A stretch of DNA of 64,000 nt, taken from contig NZ_SBHM01000007.1 of assembly GCF_004028095.1 (NCBI RefSeq), positions 2,728,001-2,792,000 on the forward strand. The letters are read 5' to 3'. Of the stretch, positions 20,411 through 29,256 are shown piece after piece (position 1 is the first letter of the stretch; the number at the start of each line of letters is the position of its first letter). The stretch is from Paenarthrobacter ureafaciens. Its GTDB lineage: Bacteria; Actinomycetota; Actinomycetes; Actinomycetales; Micrococcaceae. A program made the translations under genes and the position numbers. The notes under the pieces are model-generated. The model was not told where the DNA came from, did not search any database, and saw only the letters and a program-made list of their open reading frames with translations.

Positions 20411-21918
20411 TGTCCGTCGACGCAATCCTGAGCTTCGAGGAAGCCATGGAGAAGTACGATCCCGTCCTGGGGTTTGAGGTCCACGTTGAGCTCAACACCA
20501 AGACCAAGATGTTCTCCTCCGCCCCGAACGTCTTCGGCGACGAGCCGAACACCAATGTCAACGAGGTGGACCTGGGCATGCCGGGTGTCCTTCCCGTCGT
20601 GAATAAAGCGGCTGTGGAGTCATCCATCAAGATCGGCCTCGCCCTGAACTGCAAGATCGCCGAGTCCTGCCGTTTTGCCCGGAAGAACTACTTCTACCCG
20701 GACACGCCCAAGAACTTCCAGACCTCGCAGTATGACGAGCCCATTGCCTACGACGGCTACCTGGACATCGAGCTCGAGGACGGCACGGTCTTCCGCGTCG
20801 AGATCGAGCGTGCCCACATGGAAGAGGACGCCGGAAAGCTGACCCACATGGGCGGCGCCGCAGGCCGCATCCAGGGCGCCGACTACTCCTTGGTGGATTA
20901 CAACCGCGCCGGTGTTCCCCTCGTGGAAATCGTCACCAAGCCGATTGAGGGCGCGGGCAGCCGCGCACCGGAACTCGCGAAGGCCTATGTGGCTGCCGTC
21001 CGCGAGATCGTGAAGAACCTTGGCGTGTCCGACGCCCGCATGGAACGCGGCAACGTCCGTTGCGATGCGAACGTGTCCCTGCGCCCGCACGGCCAGGAGC
21101 GCTTCGGTATCCGCTCGGAGACCAAGAACGTCAACTCGCTGCGCGCCGTAGAACACGCCGTCCGCTACGAAATCCAGCGTCACGCCGCGGTGCTGGATTC
21201 CGGCCAGCCGGTTGTCCAGGAGACGCGCCACTGGCACGAGGACACCCGTTCGACGACGTCGGGCCGGGCCAAGTCCGACGCCGACGACTACCGCTACTTC
21301 CCGGAGCCGGACCTGGTTCCCGTGGTTGCCTCGCGTGAATGGGTGGAGGAGCTTCGCGCCACCCTCCCCGAGCCGCCGGCCGAGCGCAGGAAGCGCCTCA
21401 AGGAAGCCTGGGGCTACTCCGACCTCGAATTCCGCGACGTCGTCAACGCCGGGGTCATGGACTCCATCGAGGAAACCGTCGCTGCCGGTGCCACGGCCGA
21501 CGTAGCCCGCAAGTGGTGGATGGGCGAGGTTGTTGGCCGCGCCAAGGTTGCCGACGTGGAACCGGCAGAACTCGGCGTCACCCCGCAGCTGATTGTTGAA
21601 CTCAACAAGCTTGTTGAGGGCGGCAAGATCAACAACAAAATGGCATCCCAGGTACTGGACGGCGTCCTCGCCGGAGAAGGTACGCCGGAGGAGATCATCG
21701 CCAAGCGCGGCCTGGCCGTGGTTTCCGACGACGGCCCCCTCCTGGAAGCCATTGACGCAGCCCTGGCAGCCCAGCCGGACGTCGCCGAGAAGATCCGCGG
21801 CGGCAAGATCCAGGCCATCGGCGCCATCGTGGGCGGGGTCATGAAGGCCACGCGCGGGCAAGCCGATGCCGGACGCGTCCGTGAGCTGATCCTCGAGAAG
21901 CTCGGTGTCCGGGGCTAG
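20410..21918 (+). CDS. gatB: Asp-tRNA(Asn)/Glu-tRNA(Gln) amidotransferase subunit B
   Basis: 502 residues. Kinase-like cradle domain with [15 protein letters not shown], the [10 protein letters not shown] stretch, [14 protein letters not shown] and the [12 protein letters not shown] segment; C-terminal YqeY-like tail domain ([12 protein letters not shown]) that contacts tRNA. It phosphorylates the misacylated Glu or Asp and receives ammonia from GatA. Last gene of gatCAB; a strong hairpin terminator follows 11 bp after the stop. Confidence 0.96.
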   Translation: MSVDAILSFEEAMEKYDPVLGFEVHVELNTKTKMFSSAPNVFGDEPNTNVNEVDLGMPGVLPVVNKAAVESSIKIGLALNCKIAESCRFARKNYFYPDTPKNFQTSQYDEPIAYDGYLDIELEDGTVFRVEIERAHMEEDAGKLTHMGGAAGRIQGADYSLVDYNRAGVPLVEIVTKPIEGAGSRAPELAKAYVAAVREIVKNLGVSDARMERGNVRCDANVSLRPHGQERFGIRSETKNVNSLRAVEHAVRYEIQRHAAVLDSGQPVVQETRHWHEDTRSTTSGRAKSDADDYRYFPEPDLVPVVASREWVEELRATLPEPPAERRKRLKEAWGYSDLEFRDVVNAGVMDSIEETVAAGATADVARKWWMGEVVGRAKVADVEPAELGVTPQLIVELNKLVEGGKINNKMASQVLDGVLAGEGTPEEIIAKRGLAVVSDDGPLLEAIDAALAAQPDVAEKIRGGKIQAIGAIVGGVMKATRGQADAGRVRELILEKLGVRG

Positions 21919-21929
21919 TTAGCCCAACC

Positions 21930-21989
21930 AGCTGGCAGCAAGGGTTGTTTTGAGCGATCAAAACAACCACTGCTGCCAGCTATTTTTTT
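21930..21989 (+). terminator. Rho-independent terminator after gatB
   Basis: Inverted repeat with arms 21930-21953 and 21958-21981 (22 of 24 pairs match), tetraloop GCGA, followed by seven T at 21983-21989. The inner part carries GTTTTGA/TCAAAAC, recalling the GTTT...AAAC core of the palindrome at 14350-14417. Confidence 0.9.
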
Positions 21990-22046
21990 GTCTCAGCCGC
22001 GCGCTGTGACGAAAAGTGATTTCTAAGCGCAGTTTCGATCACGATG

Positions 22047-22092
22047 TTGCAAAAAGAGATGCGAGTCACTTATGGTTTGTTAAACGGTTAAC
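22047..22092 (+). promoter_or_regulatory. Promoter and LacI-type operator of the sugar ABC operon
   Basis: TTGCAA (22047-22052), 18-bp spacer, TATGGT (22071-22076). The near-palindrome GTTAAACGGTTAAC at 22079-22092 has the CG centre typical of LacI-family operators and covers the expected transcription start, so binding would block initiation. The LacI regulator is encoded in the same cluster at 25955. Confidence 0.65.
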
Positions 22093-22144
22093 GAGCGTGG
22101 CTTGAATCACATCGATGGTTTCGCTCAGCACTTTAGGAGACTGC

Positions 22145-23179
22145 ATGAACTCGACGACGGAACGGGCTCCGGCACCGCCGGAAGCTCGCCGAGTCCCGGA
22201 TCCGGCGGGCGTAACAGTCCGCGGCTCCGGTCCGAAGAAGCGGAAGAGGAGCAACGTCCCGAAGCAGAGTTTCCGGGCCCGCCTGCGGCGCGACAAGCAG
22301 ATGCTGCTCATGATGCTCCCGGGAGTGGCCTTTCTCCTGCTCTTTTTCTACATACCGATCCTGGGCAACGTCATCGCGTTCCAGGACTACCAGCCCTACC
22401 TGGGCATCGGTGACAGCCTGTGGGTGGGCTGGCAGAACTTCGTGGACCTTTTCGGCAATCCGGACTTCATCCACGCTTTCTGGAACACCTTGTACCTGGC
22501 CGCCTGGCAGTTGGTCTTCCTCTTCCCGGTGCCGCTGGTACTGGCATTGATCGTGGATTCACTGATCAGCACCCGCGTCCGCCGGATTTTCCAAAGCATC
22601 GCCTACCTGCCGCACTTTCTTTCCTGGGTCTTGGTCATCGCGTTCTTCCAGCAGATGCTCGGCGGCGCAGGTTTCGTCAACAACGTGCTCCGGGACTGGG
22701 GCATGGAACCGATCCCGTTCATGACCAACCCGGAGACGTTCCCGGTGTTGGTGGTGGTCCAGATGATCTGGAAGGACGCCGGCTGGGCAATGATCATCTT
22801 CCTTGCGGCACTTGCCAGCATTGATGCCTCGCTCTACGAAGCGGCAGCGGCCGACGGTGCGGGTCGCTGGCGCAGGATGTGGCACATCACCCTGCCCGGC
22901 CTCAGGCCCGTGATCGTCCTCCTGCTCATCCTTCGCATCGGCGACATTCTTTCCGTGGGCTTCGAGCAGTTCATCCTGCAGCGCGACGCCGTGGGAGCAG
23001 GCGCCGCGGAAGTGCTCGACACCTTCACCTACTACACGGGCGTGGTGGGAGGCGGCTGGAGCTCGGGCGCGGCAGCCGGACTGGCCAAGGGGATAGTCAG
23101 CGCCCTGCTGATATATGGCGCCAACAAACTTGCCCACCGCTTCGGCGAAGACGGAATCTTCGCACAACGAGTGCGCTGA
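22145..23179 (+). CDS. Carbohydrate ABC transporter permease, LplB/YteP type
   Basis: 344 residues from ATG 22145 with AGGAGA upstream. A basic, Pro-rich N-terminal tail (about 45 residues) precedes six transmembrane helices (first LLMMLPGVAFLLLFFY). The EAA loop that docks on the ATPase is EAAAADGAGRWRRMWHITLP near 235-254. It is the first permease of a family 1 sugar importer; LplB/YteP relatives import oligosaccharides such as unsaturated rhamnogalacturonan or alpha-glycosides. No ATP-binding subunit is encoded here, so a shared MsmK/UgpC-like ATPase elsewhere probably powers it. Confidence 0.88.
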   Translation: MNSTTERAPAPPEARRVPDPAGVTVRGSGPKKRKRSNVPKQSFRARLRRDKQMLLMMLPGVAFLLLFFYIPILGNVIAFQDYQPYLGIGDSLWVGWQNFVDLFGNPDFIHAFWNTLYLAAWQLVFLFPVPLVLALIVDSLISTRVRRIFQSIAYLPHFLSWVLVIAFFQQMLGGAGFVNNVLRDWGMEPIPFMTNPETFPVLVVVQMIWKDAGWAMIIFLAALASIDASLYEAAAADGAGRWRRMWHITLPGLRPVIVLLLILRIGDILSVGFEQFILQRDAVGAGAAEVLDTFTYYTGVVGGGWSSGAAAGLAKGIVSALLIYGANKLAHRFGEDGIFAQRVR

Positions 23180-23236
23180 CAGCCACGCTGACCCGCGCGC
23201 CTGCCGCGCTGCGCCCGCCGCATTAGGAGAAACCCC

Positions 23237-24160
23237 ATGGCAACAACACTTTTCACCAGGAAACCCCGGGAGCTTAGCTACGACCCCAAGCGCCCCGTGT
23301 GGAAGGAGAAGCCTTCCGCCGTGTATCAAACGGTCAAAGCGGTAGTCCTGGTTGCCTTCAGCGTGTCCATCCTGACGCCCATTTTGCTGGTCGTCTCCAC
23401 GTCCCTGGCTGACAACGAACAACTCGTGAAGGCCGGCGGGTTCGTACTCTGGCCCGAACGTCCAACCTTGGAAGCCTACGCCACCATTTTCAAGGGCCCC
23501 ATGGTGCTCCAATCCCTCGGGGTCAGCATGCTGGTAACCGTGGTGGGTACCATCCTGGCGCTGTTCGTAACCATCACCATGGCCTACGCCACCAGCCGCA
23601 CGGTCCTGTTTGGCCGTCCGGTGGTCCTTGCGGTCCTGCTGACCCTCCTGTTCGCACCAGGCCTGATTCCGTCCTTTCTGATGATCCGCCAGCTTGGCCT
23701 GTTGGATTCGTTGTGGTCGCTGATCCTTCCCGGCATTTTCGGGGCCTTCAACTTTGTGGTCATGCGTTCGTTCTTCATGAATATCCCGGGCGAGCTCATC
23801 GAAAGTGCCAGGATCGACGGCGCCAACGACTGGCAAATCCTGTGGCGCATCGTGATGCCGCTGTCCAAAGCCGTGATCGCCGTCGTCGGGCTGTTTTACG
23901 CAGTGGGCTTTTGGAACTCGTTCTTCAACGCTTTGCTCTACATCAACGACCACAGCAAGTGGCCCATCCAGTTGCTGCTCCGCAATTTCGTGGTCCAGGG
24001 CAGCGGTGCGGCGGACCAGTTGGGAATCACCACCTCACCGCCACCGCAGTCCATCCAGATGGCAGTGGTGGTGGTAGCGCTTGTCCCGATCCTGATGGTC
24101 TACCCGTTCCTCCAAAAGCACTTCGCCAAGGGCGTGATCACCGGCGCAGTCAAGGGCTAG
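23237..24160 (+). CDS. Carbohydrate ABC transporter permease, LplC/YtcP type
   Basis: 307 residues, ATG 23237 after AGGAGAAA. Six transmembrane helices; EAA loop ESARIDGANDWQILWRIVMP near 190-209; the PxxS-type tail (SIQMAVVVVALVPILMVYPF) and the closing KGVITGAVKG are typical of the second permease of family 1 importers (LplC/YtcP). Pairs with the preceding permease to form the channel. Confidence 0.88.
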   Translation: MATTLFTRKPRELSYDPKRPVWKEKPSAVYQTVKAVVLVAFSVSILTPILLVVSTSLADNEQLVKAGGFVLWPERPTLEAYATIFKGPMVLQSLGVSMLVTVVGTILALFVTITMAYATSRTVLFGRPVVLAVLLTLLFAPGLIPSFLMIRQLGLLDSLWSLILPGIFGAFNFVVMRSFFMNIPGELIESARIDGANDWQILWRIVMPLSKAVIAVVGLFYAVGFWNSFFNALLYINDHSKWPIQLLLRNFVVQGSGAADQLGITTSPPPQSIQMAVVVVALVPILMVYPFLQKHFAKGVITGAVKG

Positions 24161-24242
24161 CGCCACGCCGGGAACACGGGTTCACCAAGCACTTCAATCA
24201 CGCATATCAGCTATGAAGCAAGTAACCAGAAAGGGTTATGCC

Positions 24243-25901
24243 ATGACCAGCACTACCTCTCAGGCTGGATTCAGCCGCCGCGGTTTCCTTGGCCTCGCCG
24301 GGCTGGCCGTCACCGCCGCAGGCTTGTCCGCCTGCGGTGGCGGCGGGGCCGCAGGCAACGGAGGCGCCGCCGCCTCCGCGTCGGTCACGTTGCCCACGTA
24401 CAAGGAATTCACCGGCGTCACTCCGGATATCGCCGGTAACGCAAAGGGCCTCCAAGCCGCCTACTTCAAGCTGCCCACCGCCGTGCAGTCCGTGAAGGCG
24501 CCGCCGCTCAAAGGCAAAGTCACCGGCCTGACGGAAACCTTCGAAACCATGAGCCCCGGCCTGAAGGACAATCCCTTCTGGCAGCGGCTCAATGCCAAGC
24601 TCGGCGGCGACCTGGAGCTTCAGATTGCCGAAGACATTGGCGACGGCTATCCGGCCAAGTTCGCCACGGTGCTTGCCAGCAATGATCTTCCGGACATGAT
24701 GTGGGTTCCGCCGAACCAGGGTATCCCCAACGTTGGCCCGATGCTCGAGGCCAAGTTCCAGGACCTGACCCCGTACCTTTCCGGTGACTCCGTCCTTGAG
24801 TACCCCAACCTTGCCGCACTGAAGCCCGATTCCTGGAAGACCGCCGTCGTGAACGGCAAGATCTGGGGAGCTCCCATCCCGAGTACCCCCTTCGGGCAGG
24901 TCTACGCGGGCAACCATGACGTGTGGGCGCAGGTGGGTGGCTTCGAAGCTGCCAACGCCGAGGAATTCCTGGAGAAGGCCAAGGAGTTGACCCGTCCCGG
25001 TGAACAGAAATACGCGCTGGAACCTGCCTACATTAACGCCCTCCACATGGTCACTGAGTGGTTTGGTGCGCCGAACAGTTGGGCCGTCAATAAAGACCGC
25101 ACGCTGACCCATCTGTATGAAACCGACGAATACATGGCGGGCGTGGAGTTCACGGCCAAGATGTTCGCGGCCGGTGTCTTCTACCCGGATGCCAAGGCCT
25201 CGGACATCCGCACGCGGGTGGCCAACGGCAGCGTTGCCGCGCAGGTGCTGGTGGGCCCGCACGATATCCGCAGCTACCGCGCCCTGAACAAGAGCGCGAA
25301 ATTCGACATCCTGATCCCGTTCAGTGCCGACGGCAAGGTCAAGCCCGTCTACGACATGGGCTATGGAACGGTGGGCTTCACCCCGTTCAAGAAGGCTGAG
25401 GAGGGAAAGATCCGTGAGTTGCTGGCGCTGATGAACTACCTGTCGGCGCCGTTCGGCACGGTGGAGTACATGCAGAAGAACTTCGGCGAGCTTGGCCATG
25501 ATTACACCCTTGATGCCTCAGGGAATCCTGCATTGACGGAGGCAGGAGCTATCAATGCACCCGGTTTGGTGTCGGCGTTGAACATCATGTCCAGCCCCGA
25601 GAACGTCATTTTCAACCCCGGGTTCGACGACGACACCCGGTACGTCAGCCGGCAGGAAGAGAAACTGCTCGAGTTTGCCTGGCGCAACCCCACCAACGGC
25701 TCCTACTCGGACACCAACGCGAAGGTGGGTGCCAAGATCACCAAGCAGCTGCGCGACAAGGTGGTGGATATCATCACCGGCCGCGCAAAGATCGACGAAC
25801 TCAAGGACGCGGTCAAGCGCTGGAAGAGCGAAGGGGGCGACAAGATGCGCGATGAGTACCAGGCCGCGTTGGACCCCAACGCGCCTGTCTTCAGGAGCTA
25901 G
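24243..25901 (+). CDS. Extracellular sugar-binding lipoprotein (LplA-like)
   Basis: 552 residues from ATG 24243. The signal region has both a twin-arginine motif (SRRGFLG) and a lipobox LSAC near residue 30, so it is exported, probably by Tat, and lipid-anchored at that Cys, followed by a Gly/Ala linker. The mature part is a solute-binding family 1 fold of the large LplA type (WQRLNAKLGGDLELQ, MMWVPPNQG, YDMGYGTVGF). It captures the sugar for the two upstream permeases. An alternative ATG 30 bp upstream lacks a good ribosome site. Confidence 0.87.
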   Translation: MTSTTSQAGFSRRGFLGLAGLAVTAAGLSACGGGGAAGNGGAAASASVTLPTYKEFTGVTPDIAGNAKGLQAAYFKLPTAVQSVKAPPLKGKVTGLTETFETMSPGLKDNPFWQRLNAKLGGDLELQIAEDIGDGYPAKFATVLASNDLPDMMWVPPNQGIPNVGPMLEAKFQDLTPYLSGDSVLEYPNLAALKPDSWKTAVVNGKIWGAPIPSTPFGQVYAGNHDVWAQVGGFEAANAEEFLEKAKELTRPGEQKYALEPAYINALHMVTEWFGAPNSWAVNKDRTLTHLYETDEYMAGVEFTAKMFAAGVFYPDAKASDIRTRVANGSVAAQVLVGPHDIRSYRALNKSAKFDILIPFSADGKVKPVYDMGYGTVGFTPFKKAEEGKIRELLALMNYLSAPFGTVEYMQKNFGELGHDYTLDASGNPALTEAGAINAPGLVSALNIMSSPENVIFNPGFDDDTRYVSRQEEKLLEFAWRNPTNGSYSDTNAKVGAKITKQLRDKVVDIITGRAKIDELKDAVKRWKSEGGDKMRDEYQAALDPNAPVFRS

Positions 25902-25954
25902 CCTCAAACCAACAACGAAACCACTCGGACGCGAAGAACACAGCAAGGGGAACC

Positions 25955-26998
25955 ATGGCAAAAGCGGGCACCACAGGAGTCAGGCCCACCATCCGCATGG
26001 TGGCCGAACTCGCGGGCGTTTCCACAGCCACGGTTTCCTATGTGCTGTCCGGTCGCCGCGGTGAGGGCGGACCCGGGGTGTCGGATGCGACGGCGGACAA
26101 GGTCAAGGCGGTAGCCGAGCGGCTCGGCTACCGCCCCAACCAGGCTGCCCGGGCCATTCGGACGGGCCGGACAAATACGGTGATCCTGTCCCTGACCATG
26201 CTCTCCGACCCTTGGTCGCTGTCGGTCATCGAGGCCGTTCAGAAAGCGTCAGCTCCACTGGGCATCACGCCGATGATCTTGGGTGACGCCGACTGGGTCA
26301 AGGTTCTGGGCACGCACAATGCCGATGCGGTCTTCGTGGACGCAGTCCGTCCTGAGCAGCGGGAAGCCCTGCTCCGGCTCGCCGGGCACGGCACCACGCT
26401 GGTGGTCTTTGACGAGGAGTTGCCCGCGGAGGGCTTCGATGTCATCCGTTCCATCGCCGGACCAGGCTGCCGCATGGCCGTGGAGCATCTGCTCCACGGC
26501 CATCGGCGGATTGCCTGCCTGACCCCGGCATCAGCGGGAGGCAAGACCGGCGGGACCAGATACCAGGCCTACTCGTCCGCTTTGGCTGCGGCGAAGATCC
26601 CGGAAAGAGACGATTTCGTCGGCCTGTTCGACGGCACCACCGCCGGAGCCTACGCTGCGGCAACACGGCTGCTCAGCATGCCGGACCGGCCCACAGCCAT
26701 TTACGCCACCACGGATTACGCCGCGGTCAGCGCCATCAACGCGGCCCAACGCCTGGGCCTCGCCGTGGGCACAGACGTGGACATCATCGGTGTGGGCAAC
26801 ACAGTGGAAGGCGAACGGATGTCGCCCTCGCTGAGCACTGTGGGCCCCGTTGACTTCTTCGACAAACTCGCCCGGCTGCTCCTGCGGCGGGCAACCGGTC
26901 ACGCCGCCCCGGAGGCACCCGGAGTCCTCGACTTCCCCTGGCACTTGTTCGTGCGCGAATCGGCGCCGCACCGAAATGCCGAAACCAGACTCAACTAA
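25955..26998 (+). CDS. LacI-family transcriptional regulator
   Basis: 347 residues. N-terminal helix-turn-helix (TIRMVAELAGVSTATVSYVL, about 11-30) and hinge helix with RPNQAARAIRTGRTN; periplasmic-binding-protein-like sensor domain to about 335. It probably represses the ABC operon through the operator at 22079-22092, induced by the imported sugar or its phosphate (inference). Starts 54 bp after the binding-protein gene with AGGGGAACC upstream. Confidence 0.9.
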   Translation: MAKAGTTGVRPTIRMVAELAGVSTATVSYVLSGRRGEGGPGVSDATADKVKAVAERLGYRPNQAARAIRTGRTNTVILSLTMLSDPWSLSVIEAVQKASAPLGITPMILGDADWVKVLGTHNADAVFVDAVRPEQREALLRLAGHGTTLVVFDEELPAEGFDVIRSIAGPGCRMAVEHLLHGHRRIACLTPASAGGKTGGTRYQAYSSALAAAKIPERDDFVGLFDGTTAGAYAAATRLLSMPDRPTAIYATTDYAAVSAINAAQRLGLAVGTDVDIIGVGNTVEGERMSPSLSTVGPVDFFDKLARLLLRRATGHAAPEAPGVLDFPWHLFVRESAPHRNAETRLN

Positions 26999-27024
26999 AA
27001 CAGCAGAAGGAAAAATTACACGCC

Positions 27025-28227
27025 ATGGAAAAGGATTTGAAGGTCGGCATCGTGGGTTTCGGCTTGCGTTCAGGGCTGTGGAAGCACGCCCACAAGCCGG
27101 GCCAAGGCTCCGAAGTCACCGTTGTTTGCGACCTCAGTGAACGTGGCCGGGCAGACGCCGCCGGCAGCATCCCGACGGCCCGCATCACCGGAGATCTGGA
27201 GGAACTGCTGGACAGCGGGATCGACGCCGTCCTCGTCCTGACCCCCGACAACCAGCACGCGGCCGTCGCCGTCCGAACGCTTAAGGCGGGCATCCCCACT
27301 TTCTGCGAGAAACCCCTGGACATCACGGTGGAGGCTGCGGACCTGATCCTGAAGACGGCCTTTGAAACCGGAACCCGCTTGTACGTAGGCCACAACATGC
27401 GCCACATGCCTGTGGTGGTCCAGATGCGCAACCTGATCGAGGATGGCAGGATCGGCGACGTCAAAGCGGTCTGGTGCCGCCACTTCGTGGGCCACGGGGG
27501 AGACTTCTACTTCAAGGACTGGCACGCCCAGCGCGCCAACGTCACGTCCCTTCTCCTCCAAAAAGGTGCCCACGACATTGATGTCATCCACTGGCTGGCC
27601 GGCGGATACACCAAGCGGGTTGCCGCCGTCGGAGACCTCGCAGTCTATGGTGACGTGGCCAACCGCGGTGATAACACCGGCAAGCGCATGGGGGACTGGT
27701 TCTCGATCGACAACTGGCCGCCCACCGAGCAGAAAGACCTGGCGAAGGTCATTGATGTCGAGGACATCTCCATGATGAACATGGTGCTCGACAACGGCGT
27801 CCTGGCCAGCTATCAGCAGTGCCATTTCACCCCTGATTACTGGCGAAATTACACGGTTATCGGCACCAAAGGCCGGATCGAGAACTTCGGCGACGGGCCA
27901 GGGGAGACCATCAAAGTGTGGACCAGCCGGACCTCCGGCTACGCGGAGCCGGACCAGGTCATCCCCATTCAGGACGGCGAAGGCGGCCACGGCGGTGCGG
28001 ACCCTCTCCTGATCGGGGAGTTCCTGCGCTTCGCCTCCGAAGGCGGCCGGACCCGGACAAGCCCGGTTGCCGCCCGGCAGGCAGTAGTGGCCGGCATCCT
28101 CGCCACGGAATCGCTGCGCAGTGACGGCTCGGCCCGGGAGGTACCGGAGCTCCCGGCCGATTTGGTGGCGTACTTCGACGCCGGCCAGCCCGCTCACCAC
28201 GCCGTCAACTGCGGTCTACTTGGGTGA
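27025..28227 (+). CDS. Gfo/Idh/MocA-family NAD(P)-dependent oxidoreductase
   Basis: 400 residues. Rossmann start KVGIVGFGLRSG, the CEKPLD motif with the catalytic-region Lys near 98, and a long C-terminal alpha/beta domain with KGAHDIDVIHWL. The family oxidises sugar or inositol hydroxyls, or inverts glycosides. It closes the LacI/ABC cluster and probably carries out the first catabolic step on the imported sugar; the substrate is not predictable. Its 3' end overlaps the convergent LysR gene by 12 bp. Confidence 0.86.
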   Translation: MEKDLKVGIVGFGLRSGLWKHAHKPGQGSEVTVVCDLSERGRADAAGSIPTARITGDLEELLDSGIDAVLVLTPDNQHAAVAVRTLKAGIPTFCEKPLDITVEAADLILKTAFETGTRLYVGHNMRHMPVVVQMRNLIEDGRIGDVKAVWCRHFVGHGGDFYFKDWHAQRANVTSLLLQKGAHDIDVIHWLAGGYTKRVAAVGDLAVYGDVANRGDNTGKRMGDWFSIDNWPPTEQKDLAKVIDVEDISMMNMVLDNGVLASYQQCHFTPDYWRNYTVIGTKGRIENFGDGPGETIKVWTSRTSGYAEPDQVIPIQDGEGGHGGADPLLIGEFLRFASEGGRTRTSPVAARQAVVAGILATESLRSDGSAREVPELPADLVAYFDAGQPAHHAVNCGLLG

Positions 28228-29148
28228 GGAGAGCCCGGTCATGACGGTTTGAAGTGACTCGCAAACCGTCATGACCGATTTCCGTTTGAGCGTTTCGGGC
28301 CGTGCAAGGATGTCGATTTTGCGGACCGAATTCACGCCCGACAGTGGACGCAGCACCACCACCCCGGCGTCCAGCACCCGCCGTGCCGTGAACCGCGGCA
28401 GCAGACCGATCGCGCCACCGGCAGATACCAGCGCCGCCACGGTCGAATAGTCGTTGATGCGATGCAGCACCTCGGCAGGCCGCCCGCTCACGGCAACGAC
28501 GGCGGCAAGGACGTCCGCGGGCGAATAGCCATCGCGGCTGGTCACCCACGGTTCATCCACGACGTCGGACGGACCCAGTTGGCGCCGCGAAGCCAGCGGG
28601 TGTCCTGCCGGCAAAGCGACATCCAGGGGTTCATCGGCCAGCGGAATAACAGCAACTTTGTCTTCGGGCCATGGCGGGCTGTTGTCCATGCGGTGGGCGA
28701 GGACCAGGTCGTAGCGCGCTGCCAACCCCGGGAAATCCTCCTGGGCCACGTCCTCGTCTGCGAGGCGCAGGCGGGGTGACTTCCCGCCGTCGGACTCTGT
28801 TTTCGAAGCCAGCAGCGCTGCCAGGGGAGCGAACAGCGCCTGCCCGGCGCTATGGAAGGCGCTGACGCTGACGGGCGCGTCCGGGGCGTCGTGGTAGGCG
28901 CCAATCGCCGCCCGCGCATCCGCCATGGCGTTGACGACGGCGGCGCCCGCCTCGGCGAGGACGCGGCCGGCGTCGGTCAGCACCAGGGCGCGGCCCTCCT
29001 TGCGCGTCAGCGGCACGTCGACTGATTTCTGCAGCAGCGCGAGCTGTTGGGATACGGCTGAGGGCGTCACCATGAGCGTGTCTGCGACGGCCTTGACGCT
29101 GCCCAGGTCGCCGAGTTCGCGAAGCATCTGCAGCTGGTGAATTTCCAT
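28216..29148 (-). CDS. LysR-family transcriptional regulator
   Basis: 310 residues from ATG 29148 (AGGA upstream; a TTG two codons earlier is possible). Winged HTH in residues 1-60 (AVADTLMVTPSAVSQQLALL), then the two-lobed effector domain. It is divergent from tdh-kbl with a 108-bp spacer carrying LysR-type direct repeats, so it most likely controls threonine/glycine catabolism. The last codons encode a perfect 15-bp inverted repeat. Confidence 0.88.
   Translation of the reverse strand: MEIHQLQMLRELGDLGSVKAVADTLMVTPSAVSQQLALLQKSVDVPLTRKEGRALVLTDAGRVLAEAGAAVVNAMADARAAIGAYHDAPDAPVSVSAFHSAGQALFAPLAALLASKTESDGGKSPRLRLADEDVAQEDFPGLAARYDLVLAHRMDNSPPWPEDKVAVIPLADEPLDVALPAGHPLASRRQLGPSDVVDEPWVTSRDGYSPADVLAAVVAVSGRPAEVLHRINDYSTVAALVSAGGAIGLLPRFTARRVLDAGVVVLRPLSGVNSVRKIDILARPETLKRKSVMTVCESLQTVMTGLSSPK
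28236..28277. terminator. Perfect 15-bp hairpin inside the 3' end of the LysR gene
   Basis: Arms 28236-28250 and 28263-28277 are exact reverse complements with a 12-nt loop. It lies just after the stop of the + strand oxidoreductase, so it may end that transcript, while on the other strand it is protein-coding. No long T-run follows. Confidence 0.5.
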
Positions 29149-29157
29149 TAGCAAATC

Positions 29158-29213
29158 CTAAATCGTTGATTGAGAAGATTCTAATTGTGCTAAATCGTTG
29201 GCGAGGCTCTAAT
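29158..29213. promoter_or_regulatory. LysR / tdh divergent control region
   Basis: The 11-mer CTAAATCGTTG occurs twice, at 29158-29168 and 29190-29200 (32 bp apart), each followed by TCTAAT. A candidate tdh promoter is TTGTGC (29185-29190), 17-bp spacer, TCTAAT (29208-29213). The repeats sit where a LysR tetramer would contact both promoters. Confidence 0.6.
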
Positions 29214-29256
29214 AGAAGTCAGCAGCAGCGAAGCAGCCCTGGCAGTGAGGAATTCC

